DNA of 64,000 nt from Chryseobacterium sp. MEBOG06 (GCF_021869765.1 NZ_CP084580.1:3472001-3536000), one strand, 5' to 3'. Positions 35,480 through 45,671 are shown, counted from the first letter of the stretch. Notes: generated by a model not told the origin, from the sequence alone. Numbers and translations are program-made.

Positions 35480-38400
35480 TTAATATTCCCAGTCAGCATC
35501 CGTTACTTCTTTCCCATTGATTTTCTCATGCAAAGCCTGGAATACCACGAAGAGAACCGGAACCACAAAAATTCCTAAGATTGTCCCGAAAAGCATTCCC
35601 GAAATCGCTGCATACCCAATAGAATGGTTCCCCATTGCTGAAGGACCTACCACAAACAGTAATGGAAGCAATCCTGTAATAAATGCTAAAGAAGTCATCA
35701 AAATAGGACGCAGACGTGCTTTGGCACCTTCAACAGCCGATGCAATAAGACTTTTCCCTGCTCTACGTCTCTGAATCGCAAATTCCACGATCAGAATACC
35801 ATTCTTTGCCAAAAGACCTATGAGCATTACCAAAGCGATCTGTACATAAATGTTATTGGAAAGCTCGGCAAACGTAATTCCTACAAACACACCTGATAAT
35901 CCTACAGGAATAGCAATAAGTACCGCTAATGGAAGAATATAACTTTCATACTGAGCAGAAAGAAGGAAAAATACAAATACAATACACAATCCGAAAATCA
36001 TTACCGACTGTGAACTGGAACCTGCTTCTTCACGGCTCATTCCTTTATAATCATAAGTATATCCCGGAGGAAGTACCTGTTTGCTCACCTCTTCTACCGC
36101 AGCCATTGCCTGTCCGGTACTGTATCCGGGAGCAGCCATTACTGTTAAGTTAGAAGAATTGAAAAGGTTGAAACGGTCTACCACTTCTGCACCTGTTACC
36201 TGCTTCAGGCTTACCAGGGTATTGATAGGAACCATCTGGCCTAAATTGTTTTTAACGAAAACACCATTCAGAGATTCTTTATCCTGTCTGGTCTCCGGTG
36301 TGGACTGTACCAGTACTCTGTAATATTTCCCGAATCTGTTGAAATCCGAAGCCTGAATACTTCCGTAATATCCCTGCATTACTCCCAGCACATCAGAAAC
36401 GTTTACTCCCAGCTGAGCAGATTTCACTTCATCCACAAGTACTTCAAACTGCGGATAGGTAACATCAAATGTTGTAAAAGCTACAGCCACTTCCGGCCTC
36501 TGCATAAGCGCTCCCATCATTCCATAGGAAATATTTCCTAAGTTCTGAAGTTCTCCGTTTGTACGATCCTGAAGCACAAGCTCCATACCACTGGTATTTC
36601 CGAAACCGTCTACAGTAGGTGTATTAATCACCAGGAAATTGGCTCTTTTATCCTTAGAAAGCATTCCCTGAGTTTGTCCTATAATGTCATTGATATTATG
36701 AACAGGCCCTCTTTCTCCTCCTTTCTTTAATTTAACAAAAATAGAAGCTGCTGAAGATGACATAGAACCACTGAAAAGATTCAGTCCATCTACCGAAATT
36801 ACTTTTTCTACTGCCGGATTTTTCATCAGGAGGTCTTCTGTATCTGAAACCACTTTTGAAGTTCTGTCTTTGGAAGCCCCGGGAGCAAGATTAGCGGTTA
36901 CGATAATAAAACTCTGGTCTTCATCCGGAATAAATCCTTTAGGGGTAGTCACAGACATCCACGCAAATAATCCACCGAATACAACAAATATAATCAATGC
37001 GATCCATTTTCTTTTTAAAAGGAACAGGACAGCTTTCCCATACCGGAATGTCAGTTTATTAAAACCAGCATTGAATCCTGCAAAGAAACGGTCTTTGAAA
37101 TTCATTTTTTCATGAGTTTCCGGATGATGCTGTTTTAAAAATAAAGCGCACAATGCGGGGCTCAGCGTCAGTGCATTGATCGCAGAAATAACAATAGCAA
37201 TCGCTAAGGTTAATGCAAACTGCTGGTAAAATAATCCTGTGGAACCGCTCATGAACGCCACGGGAACGAAAACCGCAGACATCACCAGGGTAATGGAAAC
37301 AATAGCACCTGTAATTTCACTCATTGCAGACATGGTTGCCGCTTTGGGGTTCAGTTTTTTATGTTCCATCTTGGCATGTACGGCCTCTACCACCACAATA
37401 GCATCATCTACCACAATCCCAATGGCCAGCACCAGTGCAAACAGTGTCAGGATGTTGATAGAGAATCCGAAAACTTTCATAAAGAAGAATGTTCCTACAA
37501 TAGATACCGGAACTGCAATGGCCGGAATCAAAGTTGAACGGAAGTCCTGAAGGAAAATGTATACAACAATAAACACCAGGATAAATGCTTCTATCAGGGT
37601 ATGAATTACCTGTTCAATAGACTGATCCAATGCTTCTTTTGTAGCATACGGGATTTCATAATCCATTCCTTCGGGGAAAGATTTTTCCAGTTCTTTCATT
37701 CTTTCCTGAAGGGCGATCTGTACTTCATTTGCATTAGATCCTGCCATCTGGAAAATAGCCATCGTCACAGAAGGTTTTTTGTTGTAATTGGAAGAAACCG
37801 TATAACTGTATGCTCCGAATTCTACTTTGGCAATATCTTTTAATTTCAAAACAGAACCGTCATTCAGTGCTTTAATGGTAATATTTTCATACTGTTCCGG
37901 CTCAGTGAATTTTCCTTTGTAACGAAGGACGTATTCCATGACTTCCTTACTTCTTTCCCCCAATCTTCCGGGTGCTGCTTCCAGGTTTTGGGTCTGAATG
38001 GCTCGGGAAACGTCCGAAGGTGTAAGGTTATATGAAGTCAGTTTATTAGGATCAAGCCAGATACGCATGGAGTAATCTTTATTCCCATAAACCATGGCAT
38101 CTCCTACTCCTTTCACCCTTTTCAGTTCCGGTACAATATTGATCTTCGCATAGTTTTCAAGGAAAAGATCGTTCATAGAACCATCTTTACTGGTCAGCGA
38201 AACCATCGCAATCATACTGTTCTGTCTTTTTACGGTGGTAATTCCCGCCTGAATCACTTCTGCCGGAAGCTGGTTGGTTACCTGTGCTACTCTGTTCTGA
38301 ACGTTGATGGCCGCCTGATCTGGATCTGTGCCCAGTTTAAAGATAACGGTAATACTTAATGTTCCGTCATTACTCGCTGTAGAAGTAATGTAGTCCATAT

Positions 38401-38620
38401 TTTCCACTCCATTGATCGCGTTTTCAAGTGGCGGTGCTACTGATCTTGCAATGGTTTCGGAATTGGCTCCCGGATAAGCAGCAGTTACCATAACGGTAGG
38501 CGGTGCAATATCCGGAAATTTGGTAATCGGCAGACTGACCATGCCGACAACCCCCAGAATAACCAGCAATACGGAAATAACCGTTGCCAGTACGGGTCTT
38601 TTTATAATTTTCTTTAACAT
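35480..38620 (-). CDS. RND multidrug efflux permease (HAE1/AcrB family)
   Basis: 1046 residues, the usual length. Twelve membrane segments with two large periplasmic loops after TM1 and TM7. The proton-relay Asp pair is visible in GIVVDDAIVVVEAV (TM4), and TM1 starts with the family-typical FIKRPVLA-like MLKKIIKRPVLATVIS. It exports hydrophobic drugs, detergents or bile-salt-like compounds in exchange for protons. It sits between its membrane-fusion protein (9-base gap) and outer-membrane factor (5-base gap). Confidence 0.95.
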   Translation of the reverse strand: MLKKIIKRPVLATVISVLLVILGVVGMVSLPITKFPDIAPPTVMVTAAYPGANSETIARSVAPPLENAINGVENMDYITSTASNDGTLSITVIFKLGTDPDQAAINVQNRVAQVTNQLPAEVIQAGITTVKRQNSMIAMVSLTSKDGSMNDLFLENYAKINIVPELKRVKGVGDAMVYGNKDYSMRIWLDPNKLTSYNLTPSDVSRAIQTQNLEAAPGRLGERSKEVMEYVLRYKGKFTEPEQYENITIKALNDGSVLKLKDIAKVEFGAYSYTVSSNYNKKPSVTMAIFQMAGSNANEVQIALQERMKELEKSFPEGMDYEIPYATKEALDQSIEQVIHTLIEAFILVFIVVYIFLQDFRSTLIPAIAVPVSIVGTFFFMKVFGFSINILTLFALVLAIGIVVDDAIVVVEAVHAKMEHKKLNPKAATMSAMSEITGAIVSITLVMSAVFVPVAFMSGSTGLFYQQFALTLAIAIVISAINALTLSPALCALFLKQHHPETHEKMNFKDRFFAGFNAGFNKLTFRYGKAVLFLLKRKWIALIIFVVFGGLFAWMSVTTPKGFIPDEDQSFIIVTANLAPGASKDRTSKVVSDTEDLLMKNPAVEKVISVDGLNLFSGSMSSSAASIFVKLKKGGERGPVHNINDIIGQTQGMLSKDKRANFLVINTPTVDGFGNTSGMELVLQDRTNGELQNLGNISYGMMGALMQRPEVAVAFTTFDVTYPQFEVLVDEVKSAQLGVNVSDVLGVMQGYYGSIQASDFNRFGKYYRVLVQSTPETRQDKESLNGVFVKNNLGQMVPINTLVSLKQVTGAEVVDRFNLFNSSNLTVMAAPGYSTGQAMAAVEEVSKQVLPPGYTYDYKGMSREEAGSSSQSVMIFGLCIVFVFFLLSAQYESYILPLAVLIAIPVGLSGVFVGITFAELSNNIYVQIALVMLIGLLAKNGILIVEFAIQRRRAGKSLIASAVEGAKARLRPILMTSLAFITGLLPLLFVVGPSAMGNHSIGYAAISGMLFGTILGIFVVPVLFVVFQALHEKINGKEVTDADWEY

Positions 38621-38629
38621 GATTTTTTC

Positions 38630-39775
38630 TTACGATTTTTTCTGTTGAGCATTTTTCTTTTGCGCCACTACAGGAGTCCCCGGCTGCAATCTGTCGAAAC
38701 CGCTGACAATGTATTGATCCCCAGCTTTAAGACCTTTGGATACAATGAAATTATCTCCTGCTTTTCCATTTACTTCAACAGGCAGCATTGCCGCTTTCCC
38801 GCCTTTGATTGTGAATACAAAAACTTTATCCTGAATGGTTCTGGTAGAAGCAATCGGAAGCAGAACCACATTGCTGTAAAACTGGTCCAAAAGGATTTTC
38901 CCGGTATTTCCACTTCTTAAAAGATTCTTCGGGTTATTGAATTTTGCCCTCAAAGTAATAGAACCTGTAGTTTTGTTAAACTGCCCTTCCACGGCATCAA
39001 TTCTCCCGGCTTCGGCATATTTTTCACCACCGGATAGCAACAGCGATACCGTAGGGGTGTTTTTGATCACCTCATCAATGCTGCTTCCCACATATTGTTT
39101 CTGAAAATTATTAAAGTCATTTTCACTTAAACTGAAGTAGGTATACACCTGATGAATATCCGACAACAAAGTGATCGGATCCTGATTACCCGGCGTCATA
39201 AGACTTCCCAGACGATAATTGAATCTTCCGATAAACCCGCTTACAGGAGCTTTAATCGTAGAGAAATTAAGATTAATCTTAGCAGATTCGATGGAAGAAA
39301 CCGACTGGCTTACCGCTCCCCTTGCCGCATTATAAGCAGCCTCTGCTTCTTTGACCTGAATCCCCGAAACCATTTTATTTTTAAACAGTTCATTTTTCCT
39401 GTCCAGATCAATTTTTGAAGTTGAAAGATTAGCCTGTGCAGTAATCAAAGCTGCCTGTGCGCTTTTCAACTGTTCACGAAATATCTGATCTTCAATTTTG
39501 AACAATACCTGCCCTGCCCTTACGAAGTCTCCTTCATCTACAAAAATTTTGCTTAAATATCCTGTAATCTGTGGTCTGATCTCCACATTGGAAATTCCTT
39601 CTACGGATGCTGCATATTCTCTGGAAACAGAAGCATCTCCCTGCTTCACGATTTCTACGGGAAGCTCCGGTGCCTGCTGTTGATAAGACTGATTTTGATT
39701 ATTTTTCCTGCATCCCGCCAAAACAATGAGCGAGAGGAAAAGTATGGTTGATTTCTGAATAAAAAATCTTTGCAT
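38630..39775 (-). CDS. RND efflux membrane-fusion lipoprotein (AcrA-like)
   Basis: About 381 residues from the ATG near 39775; a TTG 30 bases upstream is not used because the ATG starts a clean lipoprotein signal (SLIVLAGC). The barrel-sandwich (PQITGYLSKIFVDEGDFVRAGQVLF and IKAPVSGFIGRF), the alpha-hairpin (about 95-165) and the beta-barrel domain are in order. It links the permease to the outer-membrane factor. First gene of the pump operon, downstream of an AraC regulator on the same strand. Confidence 0.93.
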   Translation of the reverse strand: MQRFFIQKSTILFLSLIVLAGCRKNNQNQSYQQQAPELPVEIVKQGDASVSREYAASVEGISNVEIRPQITGYLSKIFVDEGDFVRAGQVLFKIEDQIFREQLKSAQAALITAQANLSTSKIDLDRKNELFKNKMVSGIQVKEAEAAYNAARGAVSQSVSSIESAKINLNFSTIKAPVSGFIGRFNYRLGSLMTPGNQDPITLLSDIHQVYTYFSLSENDFNNFQKQYVGSSIDEVIKNTPTVSLLLSGGEKYAEAGRIDAVEGQFNKTTGSITLRAKFNNPKNLLRSGNTGKILLDQFYSNVVLLPIASTRTIQDKVFVFTIKGGKAAMLPVEVNGKAGDNFIVSKGLKAGDQYIVSGFDRLQPGTPVVAQKKNAQQKKS

Positions 39776-39991
39776 AACAATATTCCTTTTAAATTTTCCG
39801 CACAAAAATCGAGCGAAAAAAATTCAATAGGATTATTCAAAAAACTCCTTATTTTGTCAAAAAGACTCCTCATTTTCGAAAACATGAGAAATATCATTTA
39901 TAGATAAAATAAATGAGATAATTTACTATTTTGAATCAAAAAAAGACACGATTTTATCAAAAAGACACCTACAAATACAACCCATTCATTA

Positions 39992-40906
39992 TCAATACAA
40001 ATCATCTTTACGATATTCCAAAGGAGATCTCCCTGTATGCTTTTTGAAGAACTTACTGAAAGAAGCCTGATCAGAAAATTTAAGCTGGGCAGCCACTTCA
40101 CTGACATTAAGATTGGGATTCCTGAGCAGCAGCCTGGCTTCTACTGCCAGCACCTGATGAATGATATCTCTTGGGGATTTCAGTACGGCTTTATTGATCA
40201 CTTTTGTAAGGTATTTCCTACTGATACAAAGCTTATCAGCATAGAACTGAACGTTATGCTCTTCTTTGAAATGATCCTGAACCAGCTTAAAAAAACCAGT
40301 TGTGAGCTCATCTTCTCTATGGGTTACCACATGAGGCTTCTCTATCTTTTTAAAATAATTGTCAATTTCGTAGATCACCAGCGAAAAGTGATGCCAGATC
40401 ATTTCATTGAAATAATAATTTTCTTTTTCCTTATTGTTCAGAACCTTCAGTTCATCTAGATGAAAGGTTATTTTCCTGTACACATCCGGCTCATTTCTGA
40501 TAATATGTGTAGGATCTGATGATAGACTTTTCAGAACATTATTGGATTTATAATTAAAACCCGCATCAGAAATAAAGTCCAGTGAGAAGAAGATATATTT
40601 TGAATGGTAATCGTCAGAAATCTGATCCACCCAAAATGTTTCGGAAATGGGACAAAAAACAATATCTCCTTTTGAAACTTCATAGCTTTTATCATCAAGC
40701 CTGAAGCTTACACTTCCCTGCTGTACGAGAAAAATACAGAAATAGTCTGCACGATAAGGAATATTAGGCTTTATCGCGTAATTTTCCCTGTCAATTTCCA
40801 TCACCACAAATTCTTTGATCCTAAGATCAAATTCTACCTGTTGCAAAACTTCATCAAAAGCCAACTGTGAAACAAACTCAGGCTCCTGGAGGATTTTTTT
40901 AGCCAT
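39992..40906 (-). CDS. AraC-family regulator of the RND operon
   Basis: 304 residues from the ATG at 40906, where the coding pattern begins (MAKKILQEPEFVSQ); an upstream TTG at 40963 is rejected. The N-terminal cupin-like effector domain (SFRLDDKSYEVSKGDIVFC) is followed by the double HTH of AraC proteins (FYADKLCISRKYLTKVI and VSEVAAQLKFSDQASFSKFF, ending GRSPLEYRK). It is encoded immediately upstream of and on the same strand as the efflux genes, about 215 bases before the MFP start, and probably activates them in response to a pump substrate. Confidence 0.88.
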   Translation of the reverse strand: MAKKILQEPEFVSQLAFDEVLQQVEFDLRIKEFVVMEIDRENYAIKPNIPYRADYFCIFLVQQGSVSFRLDDKSYEVSKGDIVFCPISETFWVDQISDDYHSKYIFFSLDFISDAGFNYKSNNVLKSLSSDPTHIIRNEPDVYRKITFHLDELKVLNNKEKENYYFNEMIWHHFSLVIYEIDNYFKKIEKPHVVTHREDELTTGFFKLVQDHFKEEHNVQFYADKLCISRKYLTKVINKAVLKSPRDIIHQVLAVEARLLLRNPNLNVSEVAAQLKFSDQASFSKFFKKHTGRSPLEYRKDDLY

Positions 40907-41016
40907 TGAAAGGAAATTATAACACGAAGGTAATACTTTTGTCGGTAAAAGGAGAAATCGCAAAAGAACAAAGAAGCCAATAACAGGATGCGTCCATCTA
41001 TTCTTTTACAGTTTTA

Positions 41017-41766
41017 CTACATAACTTCAATGATCAGTTCTTTTTCATAGCCATTATATTTTTCATCGATGTAACCATGAGGATTACATATGATTTCCGT
41101 ATTTTCTATTTTGTAACGGTTTGGGGTATGGATATGCCCATGAATCCAATACAATGGCTGGTATTCTGCTATTATATCTTCCAGATTGGAAGCGTAGGCC
41201 GAAGTCAATGGATCTTCTTTATACTCTTCCGGAACAGACCGGATATCTGGAGCATGATGGGTAACCACTATATTTTTGAGTCCTTTTGACGTTTCAAGGC
41301 TTTCTTTTAACCATTGTCTTGAAATCTGATGAATTTTAAAGGTATCCATTGTTCTCATTTTAGAATAAGAAGGATCTCTCCTGATCATTTTGTAATCATT
41401 CATTTTGGGCTGGCAGATCATTCCGTAATGAATGGGATTTCCAAAGATTGAAAAATCAGTCCACAGAGTCGCACCATGAAAACGGATATCTTCAATGTCT
41501 ACAAAAGAATTTTCAAGCACAAAGACGTTTGAATCCCGGGCAGCTTCTTTAATTTTATTCAGAGTTTTTGGATAAGAACCTTTATAATATTCATGGTTAC
41601 CTAAGACATAGATCACCGGTTTATCGGATATTTTCTCTTTAATCCAGTCAATCCCTTTTGTCCCCAGATTGACATCTCCTGCCAGCACAACAACATCGGA
41701 ATTATCAAAACACAATTCCGTACTTCCGAATTCCTGATGAAGATCACTGATGATTTGTATTTTCAT
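41017..41766 (-). CDS. Calcineurin-like metallophosphoesterase
   Basis: 249 residues from the ATG at 41766 (MKIQIISDLHQEFGS); the frame extends upstream into a hydrophobic stretch that has no start of its own and is ignored. All five metallophosphoesterase motifs are present: SDLHQEF, GDVNLG, GNHEYY, TTHH-like VTHHAPD and HGHIH. Two metals would be held by D, H, N and H residues. Cytoplasmic phosphodiesterase or phosphatase of unknown substrate. Single gene. Confidence 0.9.
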   Translation of the reverse strand: MKIQIISDLHQEFGSTELCFDNSDVVVLAGDVNLGTKGIDWIKEKISDKPVIYVLGNHEYYKGSYPKTLNKIKEAARDSNVFVLENSFVDIEDIRFHGATLWTDFSIFGNPIHYGMICQPKMNDYKMIRRDPSYSKMRTMDTFKIHQISRQWLKESLETSKGLKNIVVTHHAPDIRSVPEEYKEDPLTSAYASNLEDIIAEYQPLYWIHGHIHTPNRYKIENTEIICNPHGYIDEKYNGYEKELIIEVM

Positions 41767-41886
41767 ATCACAAAAGTAGGCAACAGAAAAAAACCGGCAA
41801 AAGATTAATAAAAAAGTAGAAAAAAAAAGAACCGACACCTTAAGCACCGATTCTCTCTCATATAGTTTGTGTAATTTTAAGGCCGC

Positions 41887-43278
41887 TTATGGTAAAACGG
41901 CTACATCAGCCTGCTTCACTTTTAAGCTTCTTAGTATAAAATAAAATAACATTCCGATCGCCAGAAGAGCATACCCTATGAGGATAATCAGATTCAGGCT
42001 TCCTACAGCAAATTCCGAAGGAAAGACCTGGCTCATTAAGGTCATGAATGATAATCCAATCCCAGCTCCCAGGAAGTAACTTGTAGAACTCAAACTTGAT
42101 GCCAATCCGTAATTTGAAGGTTCAACATCCTGAATTCCCATTACTGAAAGGGCTGTAAAACAAAATGTCATTCCTACTCCGGAAATGCATGCTGCACCTA
42201 ATAAAACTAATGACAGCGGGTGTCCTGTATATACTGATGTTAATAACAGCAATCCTCCCGCCAGCATAAAGAGCCATCCGAACACGCCCATCTGGGAAGA
42301 GCTTAGCCTTTTTGAAATATAAGGCAAAATAAACTTTGCAGTCAATGCCGATACAACACTGAAGGGAACAAGCATCAGCCCTGCAGAAGCAGCACTATAG
42401 TCCATATCTTTTTGAAGCATCAGGGAAATAAGGAATAAAAATCCGATAAAAAATGCTCCCAGGGCAAAGAAAGCCAAGTTAGAAACCACCAGCGACCTGT
42501 GCTTAAAAAGTTTTAAATCAAATAAAGGTTCTGCAACAGATTTTAAGCGGAAAAACGTCATGATCAAAAGAAATACAGCAAGAATAAGCGAACCTACCAC
42601 AAGGAAGGGTTGTTCATTAATATGAAGCAGCTCATGGGTTCCATACGTTAAACTTAAAAGCCCCAGTACCATCATGAGTCCGGAAATAAGATCTGTTTTC
42701 TGACCGGTTTCATTTTTCTCATCTGCAGGCAGATAGTAATATGAGAGCACCAGCGTTATAAGAAGAACAGGTACATTAATAAGGAAAACCCAGTGCCAGC
42801 TCATATAAGTACTTATAATTCCTCCTACCGAAAGTCCGCTACCGGAACCAATTGCCGCAAAAGAGCTAAAAATTCCGATTGCACGATTCCGTTCCTGTTC
42901 TCCTCTGAAAGTATTGGTAACAATAGATAAGGCTGAAGGCATTACTAAAGCTGCTCCCAAGCCCTGCAGGGCACGGAATACAGCCAGCACTTCAAATCTC
43001 TCAGACAAACCTGCACCCAGGGAAGTCAGCATAAAAATCAAAGCTCCCCACATAAACATTTTCTTTCTTCCAATCTGGTCGGAAAGCTTACCGCCAATAA
43101 TCAGGAATCCTCCAAAGAATAATACATAGAGGGTTTGCAGCCACTGAACGGTCTCTGCTCCAATCTGAAACTGTTTCTGGATAGCGGGAATCGTTAAATT
43201 AATAATAGCAATATCCAACGCCTCTACAAAAGTTCCTACTGATGCCAGTATTAATATTACACTCTTCCTCGTATCCAT
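41887..43278 (-). CDS. MFS drug transporter (DHA2, EmrB/QacA type, 14 TM)
   Basis: 463 residues with about 14 hydrophobic segments; GKLSDQIGRKKMFMWG is the MFS loop motif A and the C-segment includes the 14-TM family's GxxSGxG-like GSGSGLSVGG in TM5. DHA2 pumps expel drugs by proton antiport; some move amino acids or siderophores. It is divergent from an Lrp/AsnC regulator with facing promoters (43295-43302 and 43335-43342), so it is probably under that regulator. Confidence 0.93.
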   Translation of the reverse strand: MDTRKSVILILASVGTFVEALDIAIINLTIPAIQKQFQIGAETVQWLQTLYVLFFGGFLIIGGKLSDQIGRKKMFMWGALIFMLTSLGAGLSERFEVLAVFRALQGLGAALVMPSALSIVTNTFRGEQERNRAIGIFSSFAAIGSGSGLSVGGIISTYMSWHWVFLINVPVLLITLVLSYYYLPADEKNETGQKTDLISGLMMVLGLLSLTYGTHELLHINEQPFLVVGSLILAVFLLIMTFFRLKSVAEPLFDLKLFKHRSLVVSNLAFFALGAFFIGFLFLISLMLQKDMDYSAASAGLMLVPFSVVSALTAKFILPYISKRLSSSQMGVFGWLFMLAGGLLLLTSVYTGHPLSLVLLGAACISGVGMTFCFTALSVMGIQDVEPSNYGLASSLSSTSYFLGAGIGLSFMTLMSQVFPSEFAVGSLNLIILIGYALLAIGMLFYFILRSLKVKQADVAVLP

Positions 43279-43294
43279 ATATTCAAATTTCCTG

Positions 43295-43302
43295 CAAAAT
43301 TA
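43295..43302 (-). promoter_or_regulatory. -7 promoter box of the MFS gene
   Basis: TAATTTTG on the minus strand, an exact TAnnTTTG match, 16 bases before the ATG at 43278. Confidence 0.55.
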
Positions 43303-43334
43303 AAATTAACAGAACATATATAAAAATTTAACAT

Positions 43335-43342
43335 TAAATTTG
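43335..43342 (+). promoter_or_regulatory. -7 promoter box of the Lrp/AsnC gene
   Basis: TAAATTTG on the plus strand, an exact TAnnTTTG match. The predicted start near 43346 gives a 5' leader of about 76 bases. It lies back to back with the MFS promoter, 32 bases away. Confidence 0.5.
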
Positions 43343-43421
43343 GAACAATATTAAAAATATAAAATATTTTAAAGAACAAAACACCTGTTCCTACAAATAA
43401 TAACTTCTAAAACAGAACAAA

Positions 43422-43892
43422 ATGGCAGCAGAAAACTATATTCCGGATGAAAAAGACTTGTCCATCCTACGCCTTCTTCAGAAAGATGCTAAAATGAGTG
43501 TGCGTGATATTTCCGCAAGAATCAACCTGAGCCCCACTCCTACTCATGAACGTATTAAACGTTTGGAAAAACAGGGAATCATTAAAGAATACACAGCCGT
43601 GGTGGACCGTAAGAAAGTGAATAAAGGAATGATGGTGATCTGTATGATTGCACTGAATGTCCACAATAAAAAAACTGCGGGAAAATTCATTGAGGAAGTC
43701 AGTAAACTGAAAGAAGTTGTGGAATTCTATAACATCAGCGGAGACTTTGATTTTATGCTTAAAATACTTTCTCCAAATATGGATGAGTTTCATGAGTTTT
43801 TTGTGAACAAGCTTTCTGAAATTGAAGGCATTGGACAGACGAAGAGTATTTTCGTTATGAGCAGCATAAAGGAAAGCGCACAGATTGTTTAA
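43422..43892 (+). CDS. Lrp/AsnC-family transcriptional regulator
   Basis: 156 residues. An N-terminal winged HTH (KDLSILRLLQKDAKMSVRDI then NLSPTPTHERIKRLEKQGII) and a C-terminal RAM/ACT-like domain (about 70-150, GDFDFMLKI) are clear. It binds an amino acid and represses or activates neighbouring transport genes. Its divergent neighbour is the MFS pump; the intergenic AT-rich stretch could hold its sites. Confidence 0.92.
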   Translation: MAAENYIPDEKDLSILRLLQKDAKMSVRDISARINLSPTPTHERIKRLEKQGIIKEYTAVVDRKKVNKGMMVICMIALNVHNKKTAGKFIEEVSKLKEVVEFYNISGDFDFMLKILSPNMDEFHEFFVNKLSEIEGIGQTKSIFVMSSIKESAQIV

Positions 43893-44092
43893 TAAATAAA
43901 AAGAAGCGGTCTCAAAAGGTAAAATCTCAGAAATGACAAAAACTGTCCTACGGGAGTCCAAGAGAAGGTACTTTTGAGAAAACCTCTTCTAATCAGGGAA
44001 GTTGTTCTGTACAAATGTACAAATCCGTTATTATGCTTTTATTGTAAGCGTGAAGTTTAGAAATCAGACTTAATCCTGTATTTGCACCAAAT

Positions 44093-44599
44093 TTATTTCC
44101 AATAATTCCAGAGTTTCCCGTCAAAAACCGCTAATGTCTTACTCGCTGTATCATAACATATCATTCCGGGATACGGGTTCTTCACATTGAGATGAGGTTT
44201 TTCAACCTGAGGAAGAATCATGGCCTTATCCGGAGCTTCCAACACCAACACCCCATCTGCCGTACTGGAAGAGTTCCCGATAACAACTCCCTTTCCAAGT
44301 TCTGAGGAATTATTGGCAACAACCGAACTTGAGTCACCAGCATCTGATAAAGATTTCCAGAGATCATTTTCATACATTTTAATCTTATTATCCGTAACGT
44401 CAAAAATAAACGTTCCATTTACCAGCGATCCTGTAGGAAATCCCGATGTTGCAGGAAGAATTACCCCTTTTGTATTTCCTGATATATTATCAAAATCCAA
44501 CACTGTACTATTCCCGTCAACTGTTTGTTTCCCTATTGCTACCTGAGCAAAAGAAATATTAAAAAAAATCAGAGCAACTGCTATTGTTATATTTTTCAT
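44093..44599 (-). CDS. Secreted hypothetical protein (tail-of-operon)
   Basis: 168 residues from the ATG at 44599, which starts a clean signal peptide (MKNITIAVALIFFNISFAQ); an in-frame ATG at 44626 overlaps the upstream stop by 8 bases and is possible. The body has beta-rich, Ser/Gly/Asn-rich sequence with a repeated element (KGVILPA, FIFDVTDNKIKMYENDLWKSLSD and GMICYDTASKTLAVFDGKLWNYWK). The last resembles the C-terminal stretch of the preceding gene product (GMLLYDIQDKCVKLYNGTQWK). Function unknown. Confidence 0.7.
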   Translation of the reverse strand: MKNITIAVALIFFNISFAQVAIGKQTVDGNSTVLDFDNISGNTKGVILPATSGFPTGSLVNGTFIFDVTDNKIKMYENDLWKSLSDAGDSSSVVANNSSELGKGVVIGNSSSTADGVLVLEAPDKAMILPQVEKPHLNVKNPYPGMICYDTASKTLAVFDGKLWNYWK

Positions 44600-44618
44600 A
44601 CTAACTTTATCAATTAAA

Positions 44619-45671
44619 TTAATCATTACAGCTCTTTTCTACACATTTCCACTGGGTCCCGTTATAGAGCTTTACACATTTGTCCTGGATATCGTATAAA
44701 AGCATTCCTTCTTTCGGCTCAGCGATAGCATCTCCGGGCTGCGGGGTCTGACTTACATGCTGCACTCTGGTAATCACAAAACCTTTATCTTTTGACTCCA
44801 TAGCCAGAAAACCATTAGGAATATTCCCCGGCCATGATGAGCTTTTCTGCTGTACAGTAATTCCAAAACTGGTAAAGCCATCCGGAGTTCCTGAAGTAGG
44901 CAGCTTAGTACACACCCCATCCATATCATCAATAATAATAGGTGCGTTACCACAGCTTAATTTATCTCCTGACAGACCTTCAGGCCATAAAGCGGGACAC
45001 AGAGCCTGTGTTGCATTGGGACCGCAGAAGCTCGAATTCCCCATCCCCAGACCAGTTACAGATCCCATAGCAATTGCTACAATCTGGCTGTCATTACTGA
45101 TCACCGAAGCGCCGCCCCCGCCGCTTACATCTGCTTTAGCAATACAGTAAGCTTTACCGGTAGGTATCCCTACATATTTAACAGAAGGGTAAGTGGTTGA
45201 CTGCTGAGTAAATGTTCCACATATTTCCACTACACTATTAGTCCCCATTTCAATAGTGGAAGTCACATTAGGATAATTTCCATAAAAAGAAGGGTCTCCC
45301 TGAACTACAGATCCACCGAGTGATAAAAATGATTTCTCTCCCAAAATGACCTTTGAACTCAGATTACTTCCAAATGTTCCTATCAGAATAGAACCTATGG
45401 ACTTTACACTTGCTCCCGGACTGATGTCCAACACTCCATCAACCTGGATACTCACGGACTGCAACTGCCCGGACTGGATAATAAGTGTTGCCCCATTCGG
45501 TATACTTATATTACTTCCCACAGTAAGGTTTCCGTTTAGACAATAGGTACTCCCGCTTGTCATTGCCTGCCCTGTATAGGGAATACACTGCGCGCCGGCA
45601 ACACTGTAAAAGACAAGCATTAATAAAAAAATCATTTTTTTATTAATATTTAAAATAAATAAGCTATTCAT
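44619..45671 (-). CDS. Secreted beta-rich hypothetical protein
   Basis: 350 residues with a signal peptide (about 1-28, ending AGAQ). The N-terminal 150 residues are a run of short beta strands rich in Ile, Gly and Ser (ISIPNGATLIIQSGQL, VDGVLDISPGASVK), suggesting a right-handed beta-helix. The C-terminus ends with a YDIQDKCVKLYNGTQWKC motif shared with the gene after it. No T9SS sorting domain is recognised. Cysteines are scattered and could form disulfides. Co-transcribed with 44093 (adjacent, overlapping). Possibly an adhesin-like surface protein. Confidence 0.7.
   Translation of the reverse strand: MNSLFILNINKKMIFLLMLVFYSVAGAQCIPYTGQAMTSGSTYCLNGNLTVGSNISIPNGATLIIQSGQLQSVSIQVDGVLDISPGASVKSIGSILIGTFGSNLSSKVILGEKSFLSLGGSVVQGDPSFYGNYPNVTSTIEMGTNSVVEICGTFTQQSTTYPSVKYVGIPTGKAYCIAKADVSGGGGASVISNDSQIVAIAMGSVTGLGMGNSSFCGPNATQALCPALWPEGLSGDKLSCGNAPIIIDDMDGVCTKLPTSGTPDGFTSFGITVQQKSSSWPGNIPNGFLAMESKDKGFVITRVQHVSQTPQPGDAIAEPKEGMLLYDIQDKCVKLYNGTQWKCVEKSCND

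Noticed and set aside
35517..38620. Several open frames opposite the RND permease
   Set aside because: Antisense shadows of the permease codon pattern; none resembles a protein.
41819..41850. Hairpin with T-run after the start of the phosphoesterase gene
   Set aside because: The two halves are direct rather than inverted matches, so no stable stem forms.
43905..43985. Inverted tctcaaaag/cttttgaga after the Lrp gene
   Set aside because: The arms are about 50 bases apart with no T-run, and the loop has no supporting structure.
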